From NCBI GenBank assembly GCA_029820295.1, contig JALGVA010000031.1, forward strand, positions 1 through 45,479: a DNA stretch of 45,479 nt, given 5' to 3'. The notes beneath the pieces are model-generated. The model ran no database searches. It saw only the letters and a program-made list of their open reading frames with translations, and was not told where the DNA came from. Source of the stretch: Candidatus Zipacnadia bacterium. Lineage in GTDB: Bacteria > Armatimonadota > Zipacnadia > Zipacnadales > UBA5352. The first letter of the stretch is position 1, and each line of letters begins with the position of its first letter. A program made the position numbers and the translations under genes. Shown here in pieces: positions 24,903 to 33,591 of this stretch.

Positions 24903-25919
24903 ATGGTCATCATCGTCGAGTCCGGGGCCGACAGGCAGACGGTCGATAACCTGATAGACAAGGTGCGGTCGCTGGGCTTCACGCCCCACCCGATCTTCGG
25001 TGTCGAGAAGACCGTCATCGCGGTCGTCGGGCACAAGACCCAGGAGAAGATCGAGGCCCTGGAGACCATGCCGGGCGTGCAGCAGATCATCCCGATCCTC
25101 AAGCCCTACAAGCTGGTCGGGCGGGAGGTGCGGGCCGAGCCGACGGTCATCAGCATCGCCGAAGGCGTGGAGATCGGGGCTGAACGGGTGATCGTGATGG
25201 CGGGGCCGTGCGCCCTCGAGAGCTATGAGCAGTTCTCGCACATCGCGCACTACGTCCACGCCGCCGGCGCTCAGGTGCTGCGCGGCGGCATCTTCAAGCC
25301 GCGCACCTCGCCCCACGACTTCCAGGGCCTGCGCGAGGAAGGCATCCCCATCGCGAAGGCAGTCAAGGAGGAGGTGGGCGTGCCCTTCGTGACCGAAGTC
25401 GTGGACATCCGCGACATCGAGACGCTGCATGAGGTTGCCGACATCTATCAGGTGGGCGCGCGCAACATGCAGAACTTCAGCCTGCTCACCGAGCTGGGCA
25501 AGGTGGATCGCCCGGTGATGCTCAAGCGCGCCATGAGCGGCACCATCGAGGACCTGCTGCAGGCGGCCGAGTACGTGATGGTCGAGGGCAACGCCGACGT
25601 CATCCTGTGCGAGCGCGGCATCCGCACCTTCGAGACCACCACGCGCAACACGCTCGACATCTCGGCGGTGGTGGCACTCAAGCGCTTCAGCCACCTGCCG
25701 GTGGTGGTCGATCCGAGCCACGCGTCGGGTCACGACTGGATGGTGCCCGCACTGTGCAAAGCCGCGGTCGCCGCCGGCGCCGATGGCCTCCTGGTCGAGA
25801 CGCACTGGCGCCCCCAGGAGGCCATGGTGGACGGCCACCAGTCGCTCACGCCCTCGACCTTCGAGCAGCTCATGAACGAGCTGCCCGCGGTGTGCGAGGC
25901 GGTGGGGCGGACACTGTAG
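24903..25919 (+). CDS. aroF: 3-deoxy-7-phosphoheptulonate (DAHP) synthase, type I-beta with N-terminal regulatory domain
   Basis: The enzyme condenses phosphoenolpyruvate and erythrose-4-phosphate, the first step to aromatic amino acids. In its 338 residues an N-terminal ferredoxin-like domain (about 1-70, MVIIVESGADRQTVDNLIDK) precedes the TIM barrel, as in the Thermotoga maritima type, where the domain gives feedback control by Tyr/Phe. Barrel motifs are MAGPCALES (C103, metal ligand), RGGIFKPRTSPHDFQGL, VGARNMQNFSLL, LKRAMSGTIEDLL, CERGIRTFE and VVDPSHASGHDW. The usual AGPCSVES reads AGPCALES here. Own promoter upstream, hairpin downstream; a single-gene unit. Confidence 0.95.
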   Translation: MVIIVESGADRQTVDNLIDKVRSLGFTPHPIFGVEKTVIAVVGHKTQEKIEALETMPGVQQIIPILKPYKLVGREVRAEPTVISIAEGVEIGAERVIVMAGPCALESYEQFSHIAHYVHAAGAQVLRGGIFKPRTSPHDFQGLREEGIPIAKAVKEEVGVPFVTEVVDIRDIETLHEVADIYQVGARNMQNFSLLTELGKVDRPVMLKRAMSGTIEDLLQAAEYVMVEGNADVILCERGIRTFETTTRNTLDISAVVALKRFSHLPVVVDPSHASGHDWMVPALCKAAVAAGADGLLVETHWRPQEAMVDGHQSLTPSTFEQLMNELPAVCEAVGRTL

Positions 25920-25943
25920 GCGTGCCGGAGGGAGGGTACGCCC

Positions 25944-25971
25944 TGAGCGCCGGCGACGCGGCCGGCGCTCA
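25944..25971 (+). terminator. Hairpin after aroF
   Basis: Perfect 11-bp stem TGAGCGCCGGC / GCCGGCGCTCA with a 6-base loop, 24 bases after the aroF stop. No T-tract follows. Probable GC-rich terminator. Confidence 0.6.
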
Positions 25972-25981
25972 GACATGTACC

Positions 25982-26035
25982 GGCAATCTTCACCGGACAG
26001 GGAGAGATTGCCCGCGGGTGTCGAAGGCTCAGGTG
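25982..26035 (+). other. Structured intergenic segment with glycine-riboswitch-like fragments
   Basis: Between aroF and lipA about 550 bases lack an intact gene. This part contains an 8-bp inverted repeat (GGCAATCT / AGATTGCC) and, overlapping it, the order TCACC, GGAGAGA, CGAAGG, CTCAGG and GGTGA, which recalls the core of glycine aptamers in shortened form: TCACC/GGTGA could be P1 and GAG/CTC a short P2. The usual AGCAA and long second hairpin are absent. It may be a decayed leader of the broken gene behind it, or chance. Confidence 0.2.
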
Positions 26036-26092
26036 ACGTCGCGGGAGTGGCGCGCGGCCGGCGATGCGCGTGATTTGAGGAGGATGCGACAG

Positions 26093-26417
26093 ATGAGAGG
26101 CATGAGGCGAAGGCGGGGCGGTGGTGGTGGTGGGCATCATGGTGGTGGCCTGCGCGCCCGGCGCCGACGCGGACTTCACGCCGGTGTGCACGAGCGAGTT
26201 CGTGACCTTCGCGTCGATGGTGGAGCAGTTCCGGCAGCTCAACTGCTGGTTGATCGGCCTGTCGATCGACAGTAACTACGGGCACATCGTGTGGCCGCGC
26301 ACCATCACTGAGCGCATCGAGTTCGGGACGGGGGAAGAGGCTGTTGCGGTCCGCCCTGCGTCAACCGTCGCTCATACCGACATTCCGGACTCACAGCCAC
26401 CGCGATCCCCAGGTTGA
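26093..26417 (+). pseudogene. Broken peroxiredoxin-like (AhpC/TSA) fragment
   Basis: The frame from about 26121 encodes [31 protein letters not shown] and RTITERIEF in order, matching the peroxidatic-Cys loop and following strand/helix of peroxiredoxins. The thioredoxin-fold strands before the Cys are missing, the usual Pro seven residues before it is Asp, and similarity stops after about 60 residues. Upstream, GAGGAGG precedes ATG 26084/26093, and MRGMRRRRG in that frame joins [14 protein letters not shown] of the other frame only through a one-base frameshift, as if a signal sequence were broken. The stop overlaps the -35 of the lipA promoter. Likely a decayed gene; a sequencing error cannot be excluded. 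Confidence 0.5.
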
Positions 26418-26443
26418 CGGTGGCCCCTCGCGGCAAGTACAAT
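26414..26443 (+). promoter_or_regulatory. Sigma-70 promoter for lipA
   Basis: TTGACG (26414-26419) and TACAAT (26438-26443) are separated by 18 bases, each one mismatch from consensus. Transcription would start near 26450, giving a leader of about 20 bases with AAGGGAG before GTG 26470. Confidence 0.7.
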
Positions 26444-26469
26444 GACTCCTCTTGAAGGGAGCGCTGGTT

Positions 26470-27351
26470 GTGCGGAGAAATCGCCCCGAGGCGGGCCGCC
26501 GGCACGGCGGCGTGCCTGACTGGCTGAAGGTGAAGACCGGCAAGGCGGGGCTGACGCGGCGCACGCGCGCGCTGCTGCACGACTGCGGCGTACACACCGT
26601 GTGCGAGGCCGCGATGTGCCCGAACATCGGCGAGTGCTTCAACTGCGGCACCGCCACCTTCATGCTGCTTGGAGACGTCTGCACGCGTGACTGTCGATTC
26701 TGCGCGGTCTCGCATGGCGATCCGGCGCCGCCAGACCCGGAGGAGCCCGGGAACGTCGCCGAGGCGGCGGCGCGGCTGGGCCTGCGCTTCGTGGTGCTCA
26801 CCTGCGTGACGCGCGATGATCTGCCCGACGGCGGCGCGGGGCAGTTCGTGGCCACGATGGCGGCGCTGCGCGAGCGTCTGCCCGAGGTGCGCATCGAGGT
26901 GCTGACGTCGGACTTCGGCGGCGACAGCGCGCCGCTGGACGCGGTTCTCGCCGCGCGACCGACCGTGTACAACCACAACGTGGAGACCGTCCGCCGACTG
27001 CAGAGCGCCGTGCGGCCGCAGGCGGACTACGAGCGATCGCTGGCGGTGCTGCGCCACGCGGCGGCGCATGCGCCGGAAGCGATAGTGAAGTCGGGGCTGA
27101 TGGTGGGCCTGGGGGAGACGCGGCAGGAGGTGGGCGAGGCGCTTGGGGACCTCGCCGACGCCGGCTGCCGGGTGGTCACCATCGGCCAGTACCTGCGGCC
27201 CTCGCCGGCGCATCTGCCGGTCGAGCGTTATGTCACGCCCGAAGAGTTCGCGCTCTATGAGCGCATGGGCCTCGAGCGCGGCCTGGCCCGCGTGGTCAGC
27301 GGGCCGTTCGTGCGCAGCAGCTACCATGCGGCCGAGGCCGCGGAGATCTAG
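26470..27351 (+). CDS. lipA: Lipoyl synthase
   Basis: LipA inserts two sulfurs into octanoyl groups on 2-oxoacid dehydrogenase E2 or GcvH subunits. In the 293-residue protein the auxiliary cluster ligands are C45-x4-C50-x5-C56 (CEAAMCPNIGEC), the radical-SAM ligands C71-x3-C75-x2-C78 (CTRDCRFC), and the RSSY near the C-terminus (VRSSYHA) supplies the serine ligand of the auxiliary cluster. IKSGLMVGLGE-like sequence (VKSGLMVGLGETRQEV) is typical. The start is GTG 26470 with AAGGGAG about 9 bases upstream. No lipB or lplA is adjacent. Cluster donors may include the Nfu protein. Confidence 0.95.
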   Translation: MRRNRPEAGRRHGGVPDWLKVKTGKAGLTRRTRALLHDCGVHTVCEAAMCPNIGECFNCGTATFMLLGDVCTRDCRFCAVSHGDPAPPDPEEPGNVAEAAARLGLRFVVLTCVTRDDLPDGGAGQFVATMAALRERLPEVRIEVLTSDFGGDSAPLDAVLAARPTVYNHNVETVRRLQSAVRPQADYERSLAVLRHAAAHAPEAIVKSGLMVGLGETRQEVGEALGDLADAGCRVVTIGQYLRPSPAHLPVERYVTPEEFALYERMGLERGLARVVSGPFVRSSYHAAEAAEI

Positions 27352-27402
27352 GCCCGCGGCCGGGTCGTGCACCTGGAGTCATGCGATGCGCCTGGGCACG
27401 TC

Positions 27403-30400
27403 ATGACCAACCGTGTGCTGACAATCGTGCTGATCCTCGGCGTCACCGCCGCCCTGCTCTTCGAGGCCGGGCGCAGCGTCCTGACGCCCGAGGGGCGCTG
27501 GCGTGCCTGGCTGCAGGCGCTGGTGGCGCAGCAGGCCGCGGACATCCTCAACCGCCAGGTGCAGCTCGGCCCGGTGACGGACATCTCGCTCACCGGCGTT
27601 GAGGCCCGCGACCTGGCGGTGGCGGAGGAGTTCGCGCTGGCCGACGGCCTGCTCGCCGAGGCTGAGCGGCTGCGGCTGAGCTTCGACGCGGTGGGCATGC
27701 TGCGCGGCCAGGTGGCGCCCGCCGCCGCCATCGACCTGGTGGAGCTGGCCGGCGTCCGGCTGCACGTGGTGCGTGACGAGCAGGGCGAGCTGAACCTGCA
27801 GAAGCTGCTGCCCAAGGGGCCGCCGGCGCCGCCGGAGGAGCGCTTCCAGGGCCTCGTGCGTATATGCGACACGGACGTCGTCTACGATGACTATGCGCTG
27901 CCCACCGCCCACGGAGGCGTGTTCAACGTCGAGCTGACGCAGATCGACGCGGAGATCGACCTGCGGCGCACGGGGTGGGCGAAGATCGACCTGTCGGCCG
28001 GCGAGCGGCTGGGACGCGTCGGGTCGCTGCTGCTCGAGGCTGAGAGTGAACTCGACACGGGCTTCGTGTGGGCCACGGTGCGGCTGGGCGCCGTGGATGC
28101 CGCCTGGTGGTACCAGACCTTTGTGCCCGGCCGCGACATCCTGATCGAGCGCGGGCGGGTGGACATCGAGGCCAGCATCGGCCTGGTCGAGCAACACGGT
28201 CGGCCGCAGGCGTCGGTGTCGGGCGATGTCACCGTGCGGGACGTTGCGGTGCGGTTGGCGGCGCTGGGGGGCAGGCGGATCACGGGTAACCTGGATGCCA
28301 GCGGGACCATGGCGGGTGTGGAGGTGCACCACCTGAACGCCCGCATGGGCGGCGTGAGCATTGACGCGGGCGGCTTCCTGGGCGACTTCTCCGACCCCGT
28401 GCTCGACCTGGTCTTCGACGCGCGCGCGACGCGCCCGGAGGAGCTGCTGGACCTGGCCCCCGAGGAGGCGGGCCTGGAGGAGCAGCTTGCCGGGCTGGAC
28501 GTCAGCGGGCCGGTGCTGGTGTCGGGCGCGCTGACCGGGCCGCTCGCGCGGGCGAATGTGAGCGCGCAGATAGGCGCCCCCGGCATGGTGCGCTACGCCG
28601 ACGCCGACCTGGGCGAGATCACCGCGGGGCCGCTGGACGTGCGCGTGGACGTTCTGGACCTGACCAGCCCCAATGTGCGCGCCCGGGCGGAGGTCGCCGC
28701 GGTGGACCCGGTGGACGTGAGGCCGCTGGCCGGGCGCCTGCTGGGGAGCCCGGGGTCCGGCGGTAAGCCCACGCCTGTGGAGATGCTGGCCGAGCACCTT
28801 GAGGTGGAGCCGCTCGAGGGCGTCGCGGCCGACGTGTTGTGGTCGCCTGAGCTGCCGCTCGCGCAGACCCGGCTGGAGCTGCCCCGCGTGGCGGCCGGCG
28901 ACCTGGAGGTCAGCAACCTGAGCGCCGACCTGGCGCTGGCGGGCGACGTCCTGCTGGTGCGCGACCTCTACGCCGAGCCGCTGGGCGGACGGCTGACTGC
29001 CGACGCGGTGGTGGCGGTCACCGGGCCGGAGGCGCCCTGGGCGTGGGCGCGGGGGGAGACCGAGCTCGACCTGTCCCGCCTGGCCGAGCTGCCTGAACTC
29101 GAAGACCTGCGCGAGCTGGGCGGCACCGCGTCGGCGCGCTTCGCCGGCGGCTGGGACGGCGAGGCGCCGATGGCGGTTGCGCAGGTGGAGCTGGACGAGC
29201 CGCGCTGGCAGCAGTACGGTGTGCGCTCCGCAGAGGGCCTGGTGATGCTCGACGCCGACAGCGTGCAGGTGCGCGGCCTGACCTTCGAGGACCCGGTGGC
29301 GCGTGGCTGGGCGAGCGGGGTGATGCCCTTCGAGGGAGAATTGGCCGGCAGCTTCGGCGTGGCGGACGTGCGGCTGGCGATGCTCGACGACCGCTTCGAC
29401 CTGCCGACGGAGAAGCTGCGTGGTGAGGCCTTCATCAGCGGCGACTTCGGCGGGACGCCCGACGCCCCCCGGGTGGACGCCACGGTGCGGGCCTTCGCGC
29501 CGGGCTGGGGCGACTACTCCGTTGACGCGGCCATGGGGCGCGTGTACGGGGACGTGGACGCGTTGCACATCGAGGACCTGTACGCGTCCGCGGGGCGCAT
29601 CGTCGCTCGCGTCAGCGGCACGCTGACGCCGCAGATGGACGGCGGCGCACAGCCGACCCCGGCGGAGGTGATGGACGCGCTCATGCAGCCCGGGGGCGCA
29701 CAGAACGTCGCCCTCGACGGCACGGTCACGCTCGCCGGGCCGGTGGACCGGAACGCGCTGGAGCTGGCGGAGCTTGAGGAGTACGAGACGGCGGGGGCGG
29801 TGACCGCGGACATCAAGATCGCCGGTACGCTCGCGCGGCCCAGTGCCCGCGGTGAGGTGCGGCTGCCCTACGCACACTATGACACCGTCGCCACTGATGA
29901 CGCCATCCTGACGGTCAGCCTGCAGGGCGATGTGCTGGAGTTGGAGGAGTTCGAGGTGCCGGTGGGGGGGGCGCTGGTCGCGGGAGGGGCGAGCGTCACC
30001 TCGATCTACGACGAGCCGATCGTCTCGGTGAACGTGAGCGCCAGCAACCTGGTGCTGCAGGACCTGGCGCCGTGGCAGGAGGTGGACCTGCCGCTAAGCG
30101 GCAGGGTCGATCTGCCCGTCCTCAGCCTCACCGGACCGCTGCACGATCTCTACGGCGTTGCGCGGATGGAGGCGCGCGACCTCGAGCTGGGGCGCGAGGA
30201 GATCGGCGGCGTCTCGGCCGATGTGGTGTTCGATGAGAACACTCTCATGCTGCAGCGGACGACGCTGGCGCTGGCGGAGGGCACGCTGTCGTTGGGGGGC
30301 AAGGTGGAGCTGAGCAAGCCGCTGCGCATCGACGAGCAGAACCCGCTGGCCGTCGAGCTATCGGACGTCTCGATCGCCAGGCTGCTGCGCGTGGCCGTGC

Positions 30401-32856
30401 CGCTGGCGGAGCGGTTCGGCGATGCGCCGCCCGAGGAACTGGCCCCGGGCGAGCAGCCGCTGTCGAAGCGGCTGGCGTCGCTGTCGATGCGGCTGAGCGG
30501 ACGGCTCGACGGGTCGGTGTCGGTGGGGGGGGCCGCGCCGACCATCGCGGAGGACGCCGAGCCCACCGAGGCGATCCGGACTGTGCTCGAGGCCCTCGCG
30601 GGCAGAGCGCGGGTTGCATGGCGTGACGCGGCCTTCGACGGCAAGCCGCTGCCGGATACCGAGGTGACCGCGAACACCACCGAGGAGGCCGGGGTCGCTC
30701 TGACGCTGGAGGCCACCGAGGGCGACGCGCTGATTACCACCGACGGCACCTGGCAGCCCGAGGGCGACATCGACATGCTGGCCGAGGTGTCGGCGCTGGA
30801 CCTCGCGCTGCTGCGGCCGTGGGTGCCCGAGGCCGTGGAGTCACTGGGCGGGCGCCTGAACCTGACGGTGCAGGCCACCGGCTCGACCGCCGATCCCCAG
30901 GTCATCGGCAGCCTGGACATCCTTGAGCCCGAGGTGCACGGCGCGCAGTTTGACATCATCTCCGCGCCGACCTTCGAGTACCGTGGCGAAGCGCTGACCA
31001 TCAATGACCTCGTCGTCCGCGAGGACGAGGAGGAGTTCTACGTTGACGGCACGGTGCCGTTCGACTGGGACACGCGCAGCGTGCCGACGGGCGCCGAGTT
31101 TAACGTCGCGCTGCGTGCCGACCAGGTGAGGCTGGCGATCTTCCCGCCGCTGATCGCCGACGTGCTGGAGTCACAGGGGCAGAGCGCCGAGTGGCTCGCA
31201 CAGGTCAACGCCACCGGCTCGCTGTCCACTGCGCCGCCGTCCGCCGAGCCCGGAGAGGTGGAGAGCATCACGCTGAGCGGGGCGCTGGTGGAGGCCGAAC
31301 CGCAGGCGCAGCCCGCCGAGGACGGGGCGCCGGTGCGTGAGCTGAAGCTCGCGGTGAGGGGGGCGCTGAGCGTGCAGGCCCCGACGATCACCGTCCCGTG
31401 GTTGGGCAGCCCGGTCGAGGACCTGGCGGTCGGCCTCGAGTTCGCGAGCACGGGAGGCGGCGGCGACGATGAAACGTTCGGCGACGCTGAAGCCAAGACG
31501 GTCGTGACGCTGAACACCTTCTCCGCACGCGTGGAGAGCACGGAGCTTGAGGCCAGCGGTGAGGCGACGCTGTCGGTCTACGAGCCGGCGAAGCTGCAGG
31601 AGAACGAGTACCACTTTGCGGCCAGCGTTCAGGCGCCGCAGCAGAGCCTGGCGGACGGGCTGACCGCGCACAAGCTGCGCGGCACGCTGACGCTGGACAC
31701 GCAGGCGGACGGAACCCAGCTTGTGAGCATCGATGATCTGGGCGCCGATTTCGGCGGGGGGAGCGTGCTGCTCGGGGGAACCGTTGGGGTGAGCAGCTTC
31801 CTGCCCTCCAGGCTGGCGGACAACGATTTCGACCTGGCGCTGGTCGTGGACCATGCCCGGCCGCGCTACTCGAACCTGTTCCTGGGCACGGTGGACGGTA
31901 AGATCACGTTCGTGAAGCCGCCTTCGGACGAGCCCATGACGATCTCCGGGGGCCTGACAATCTCGCACGCAGAGTTGGGCATGCCGCGCTCAAGCGGGGA
32001 GGGGGAGCGCGAGCTGCACGGGATGCCCGCGGGCTTCCCCAGCCCCAAGCTCGACCTGTGGTTGGCCATCGGGCCGGATGTGCGCGTCAAGACCACGGGC
32101 ATGGCCGCGCCCCTGGAGCCAAATGAACGTGCGCTGACGGTGGGAGGTGATCCACAGCGGCCGATTGTTCAGGCGTTGGTGGAAGTGCAGCAGGGCGAGG
32201 CGAGCGTCCCTGGTGGCGTGCTGGATATCCAGACGGCCGGTGTGCGCCTTCTCGTGCGCCCGAGGGGGCTCAGGCGACGCAGGCCGCCGGTGCCGCTGGC
32301 GATGGAGGGGCGGGTGTGGGCGACCGCGACGCGCATGGTCGAGTCGACCATGGTCGAGGGCCGTGAGGTGGGGCCGATCGAGATCCAGCTTGATGTGAGC
32401 GGCACCTTGCCGGACAACATCATCGTGCAGGTGCGCTCGGTTCCGCCGCTGTCGGAGGAGCAGATCTTCGCGCTGCTGGGCACCGCCCCGTTCTCCGGGG
32501 GCGGCGGGCTGGCCGGAGGCGGCAGCCTGGAGGATGTGATGACCGAGCAGTTCCTGTCGGCGCTGGGCGCGGCCTTCCGGCAGTACATCTTCCAGCCGTT
32601 CGAGGAGGATCTCAAGCAGCTCCTGGGCCTGTCGGTCTTCGAGGTGAACTTCGCGTTCGACCAGCCGGTGTCGTTGCGGCTCGGCGGCTACCTGGTCGAA
32701 GACCTGCTGGTCACCTACAGCACCTCGGTGCTGGCAGGGACGGAGGAGTACGATCTCGCCGTGTCCTATAAGGTCGAGCGGAGGTTCCAGGTGGGCTTCA
32801 GCACCAACGAGAGGAACGACCACCGGGTGTTCGTGGAATATGTGCGGACCTTCTGA
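27403..32856 (+). CDS. TamB-like translocation/assembly module protein (AsmA-like family)
   Basis: This protein of about 1817 residues has one N-terminal membrane anchor (VLTIVLILGVTAALLF) and then a long run of repeated beta-strands with AsmA/TamB character, ending in the DUF490/TamB C-terminal domain: SEEQIFALLGTAPFSGGGGL, QPFEEDLKQLLGLSVFEVNF and FVEYVRTF. It is longer than E. coli TamB (about 1260). TamB-like proteins bridge the periplasm and are implicated in phospholipid transport and barrel assembly with an Omp85 partner; bamA is two genes downstream. ATG 27403 lacks a strong SD; GTG 27367 is an alternative in frame. Located 51 bases after lipA, 59 before the sigma gene. Confidence 0.88.
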   Translation: MTNRVLTIVLILGVTAALLFEAGRSVLTPEGRWRAWLQALVAQQAADILNRQVQLGPVTDISLTGVEARDLAVAEEFALADGLLAEAERLRLSFDAVGMLRGQVAPAAAIDLVELAGVRLHVVRDEQGELNLQKLLPKGPPAPPEERFQGLVRICDTDVVYDDYALPTAHGGVFNVELTQIDAEIDLRRTGWAKIDLSAGERLGRVGSLLLEAESELDTGFVWATVRLGAVDAAWWYQTFVPGRDILIERGRVDIEASIGLVEQHGRPQASVSGDVTVRDVAVRLAALGGRRITGNLDASGTMAGVEVHHLNARMGGVSIDAGGFLGDFSDPVLDLVFDARATRPEELLDLAPEEAGLEEQLAGLDVSGPVLVSGALTGPLARANVSAQIGAPGMVRYADADLGEITAGPLDVRVDVLDLTSPNVRARAEVAAVDPVDVRPLAGRLLGSPGSGGKPTPVEMLAEHLEVEPLEGVAADVLWSPELPLAQTRLELPRVAAGDLEVSNLSADLALAGDVLLVRDLYAEPLGGRLTADAVVAVTGPEAPWAWARGETELDLSRLAELPELEDLRELGGTASARFAGGWDGEAPMAVAQVELDEPRWQQYGVRSAEGLVMLDADSVQVRGLTFEDPVARGWASGVMPFEGELAGSFGVADVRLAMLDDRFDLPTEKLRGEAFISGDFGGTPDAPRVDATVRAFAPGWGDYSVDAAMGRVYGDVDALHIEDLYASAGRIVARVSGTLTPQMDGGAQPTPAEVMDALMQPGGAQNVALDGTVTLAGPVDRNALELAELEEYETAGAVTADIKIAGTLARPSARGEVRLPYAHYDTVATDDAILTVSLQGDVLELEEFEVPVGGALVAGGASVTSIYDEPIVSVNVSASNLVLQDLAPWQEVDLPLSGRVDLPVLSLTGPLHDLYGVARMEARDLELGREEIGGVSADVVFDENTLMLQRTTLALAEGTLSLGGKVELSKPLRIDEQNPLAVELSDVSIARLLRVAVPLAERFGDAPPEELAPGEQPLSKRLASLSMRLSGRLDGSVSVGGAAPTIAEDAEPTEAIRTVLEALAGRARVAWRDAAFDGKPLPDTEVTANTTEEAGVALTLEATEGDALITTDGTWQPEGDIDMLAEVSALDLALLRPWVPEAVESLGGRLNLTVQATGSTADPQVIGSLDILEPEVHGAQFDIISAPTFEYRGEALTINDLVVREDEEEFYVDGTVPFDWDTRSVPTGAEFNVALRADQVRLAIFPPLIADVLESQGQSAEWLAQVNATGSLSTAPPSAEPGEVESITLSGALVEAEPQAQPAEDGAPVRELKLAVRGALSVQAPTITVPWLGSPVEDLAVGLEFASTGGGGDDETFGDAEAKTVVTLNTFSARVESTELEASGEATLSVYEPAKLQENEYHFAASVQAPQQSLADGLTAHKLRGTLTLDTQADGTQLVSIDDLGADFGGGSVLLGGTVGVSSFLPSRLADNDFDLALVVDHARPRYSNLFLGTVDGKITFVKPPSDEPMTISGGLTISHAELGMPRSSGEGERELHGMPAGFPSPKLDLWLAIGPDVRVKTTGMAAPLEPNERALTVGGDPQRPIVQALVEVQQGEASVPGGVLDIQTAGVRLLVRPRGLRRRRPPVPLAMEGRVWATATRMVESTMVEGREVGPIEIQLDVSGTLPDNIIVQVRSVPPLSEEQIFALLGTAPFSGGGGLAGGGSLEDVMTEQFLSALGAAFRQYIFQPFEEDLKQLLGLSVFEVNFAFDQPVSLRLGGYLVEDLLVTYSTSVLAGTEEYDLAVSYKVERRFQVGFSTNERNDHRVFVEYVRTF

Positions 32857-32915
32857 CACCGGCCGCGGACCGGCCGCAGGCAGCGCGCAACCCGCAGCGG
32901 GAGAGGCTGTCTAAA

Positions 32916-33536
32916 GTGAACGGCGACGCCGGCGCCGGGGCCCGTGAGGCGACCAGCTTCGGGGGCGAGGGCATGCACAGCGCCAACCGGCCGCACCCGC
33001 CCTTCGCCCAGGTCGTCGCGGAGAACTACGAGCGCATCTACAACGTCATATACCGGCTCGTCAACGATGACGAGGAGGCGGCGGACCTCACCCAGGACAC
33101 CTTCATCGCCGCCCACCGCGCCTACGGGCGCTTCCGGCATGAGGCGTCGGCCTACACCTGGCTATACCGCATCGCCGTCAACCTGACCAAGAACCGGTTC
33201 GAGCGGCAGCAGCGTGTCGATGCGCGTGAGGCGTTCTCGCTGGATGCGCCCGTGCAGCTCGACAGTGATGATGTGTCGCGCCAGGTGGAGGACTGGGCGC
33301 TGGCGCCTGACCGGGTGGCCGAGAACGATCAGTTGCGCGCGATCGTGCTGCGGGAAGTGGCGGCGCTCAAGTACGACTACCGCGAGGTCGTGGTGTTGCG
33401 CGACCTCGAGGGGCTGCGCTATCGGGAGATCGCCCGGGTGCTGGGGTGTAGCGTGGAGGCGGTCAAGAGCCGCCTCTTCCGGGCGCGCAGCGTGCTGCGC
33501 GAGCGGCTCGAGGAGCTGCTGGAGGAGATACCCTGA
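32916..33536 (+). CDS. ECF-type RNA polymerase sigma factor
   Basis: The 206-residue protein has sigma region 2 (FAQVVAENYERIYNVIYRLV, DDEEAADLTQDTFIAAHRAY, and the -10-reading YTWLYRIAVNLTKNRF) and region 4 (YREVVVLRDLEGLRYREIA, CSVEAVKSRLFRARSVLRE), without regions 1 or 3: an ECF (SigE/RpoE-like) factor. No anti-sigma gene follows; instead bamA starts 55 bases downstream. ECF factors of this kind often sense envelope damage. GTG 32916 follows GGGAGAGG; ATG 32973 with GGGGGCGAGG upstream would remove 19 residues that lie before the conserved part. Confidence 0.92.
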   Translation: MNGDAGAGAREATSFGGEGMHSANRPHPPFAQVVAENYERIYNVIYRLVNDDEEAADLTQDTFIAAHRAYGRFRHEASAYTWLYRIAVNLTKNRFERQQRVDAREAFSLDAPVQLDSDDVSRQVEDWALAPDRVAENDQLRAIVLREVAALKYDYREVVVLRDLEGLRYREIARVLGCSVEAVKSRLFRARSVLRERLEELLEEIP

Positions 33537-33591
33537 CAGGCCGCGCGCGTGTGAGGCGAAGCGGAATGCGCGCAGTCGTGAGGAGCATGGG

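Noticed and set aside
27379-29877. An 832-codon open frame on the minus strand opposite the tamB-like gene
   Set aside because: Composition is His/Gln/Arg-rich shadow sequence, no motif; the plus strand carries the recognisable TamB architecture.
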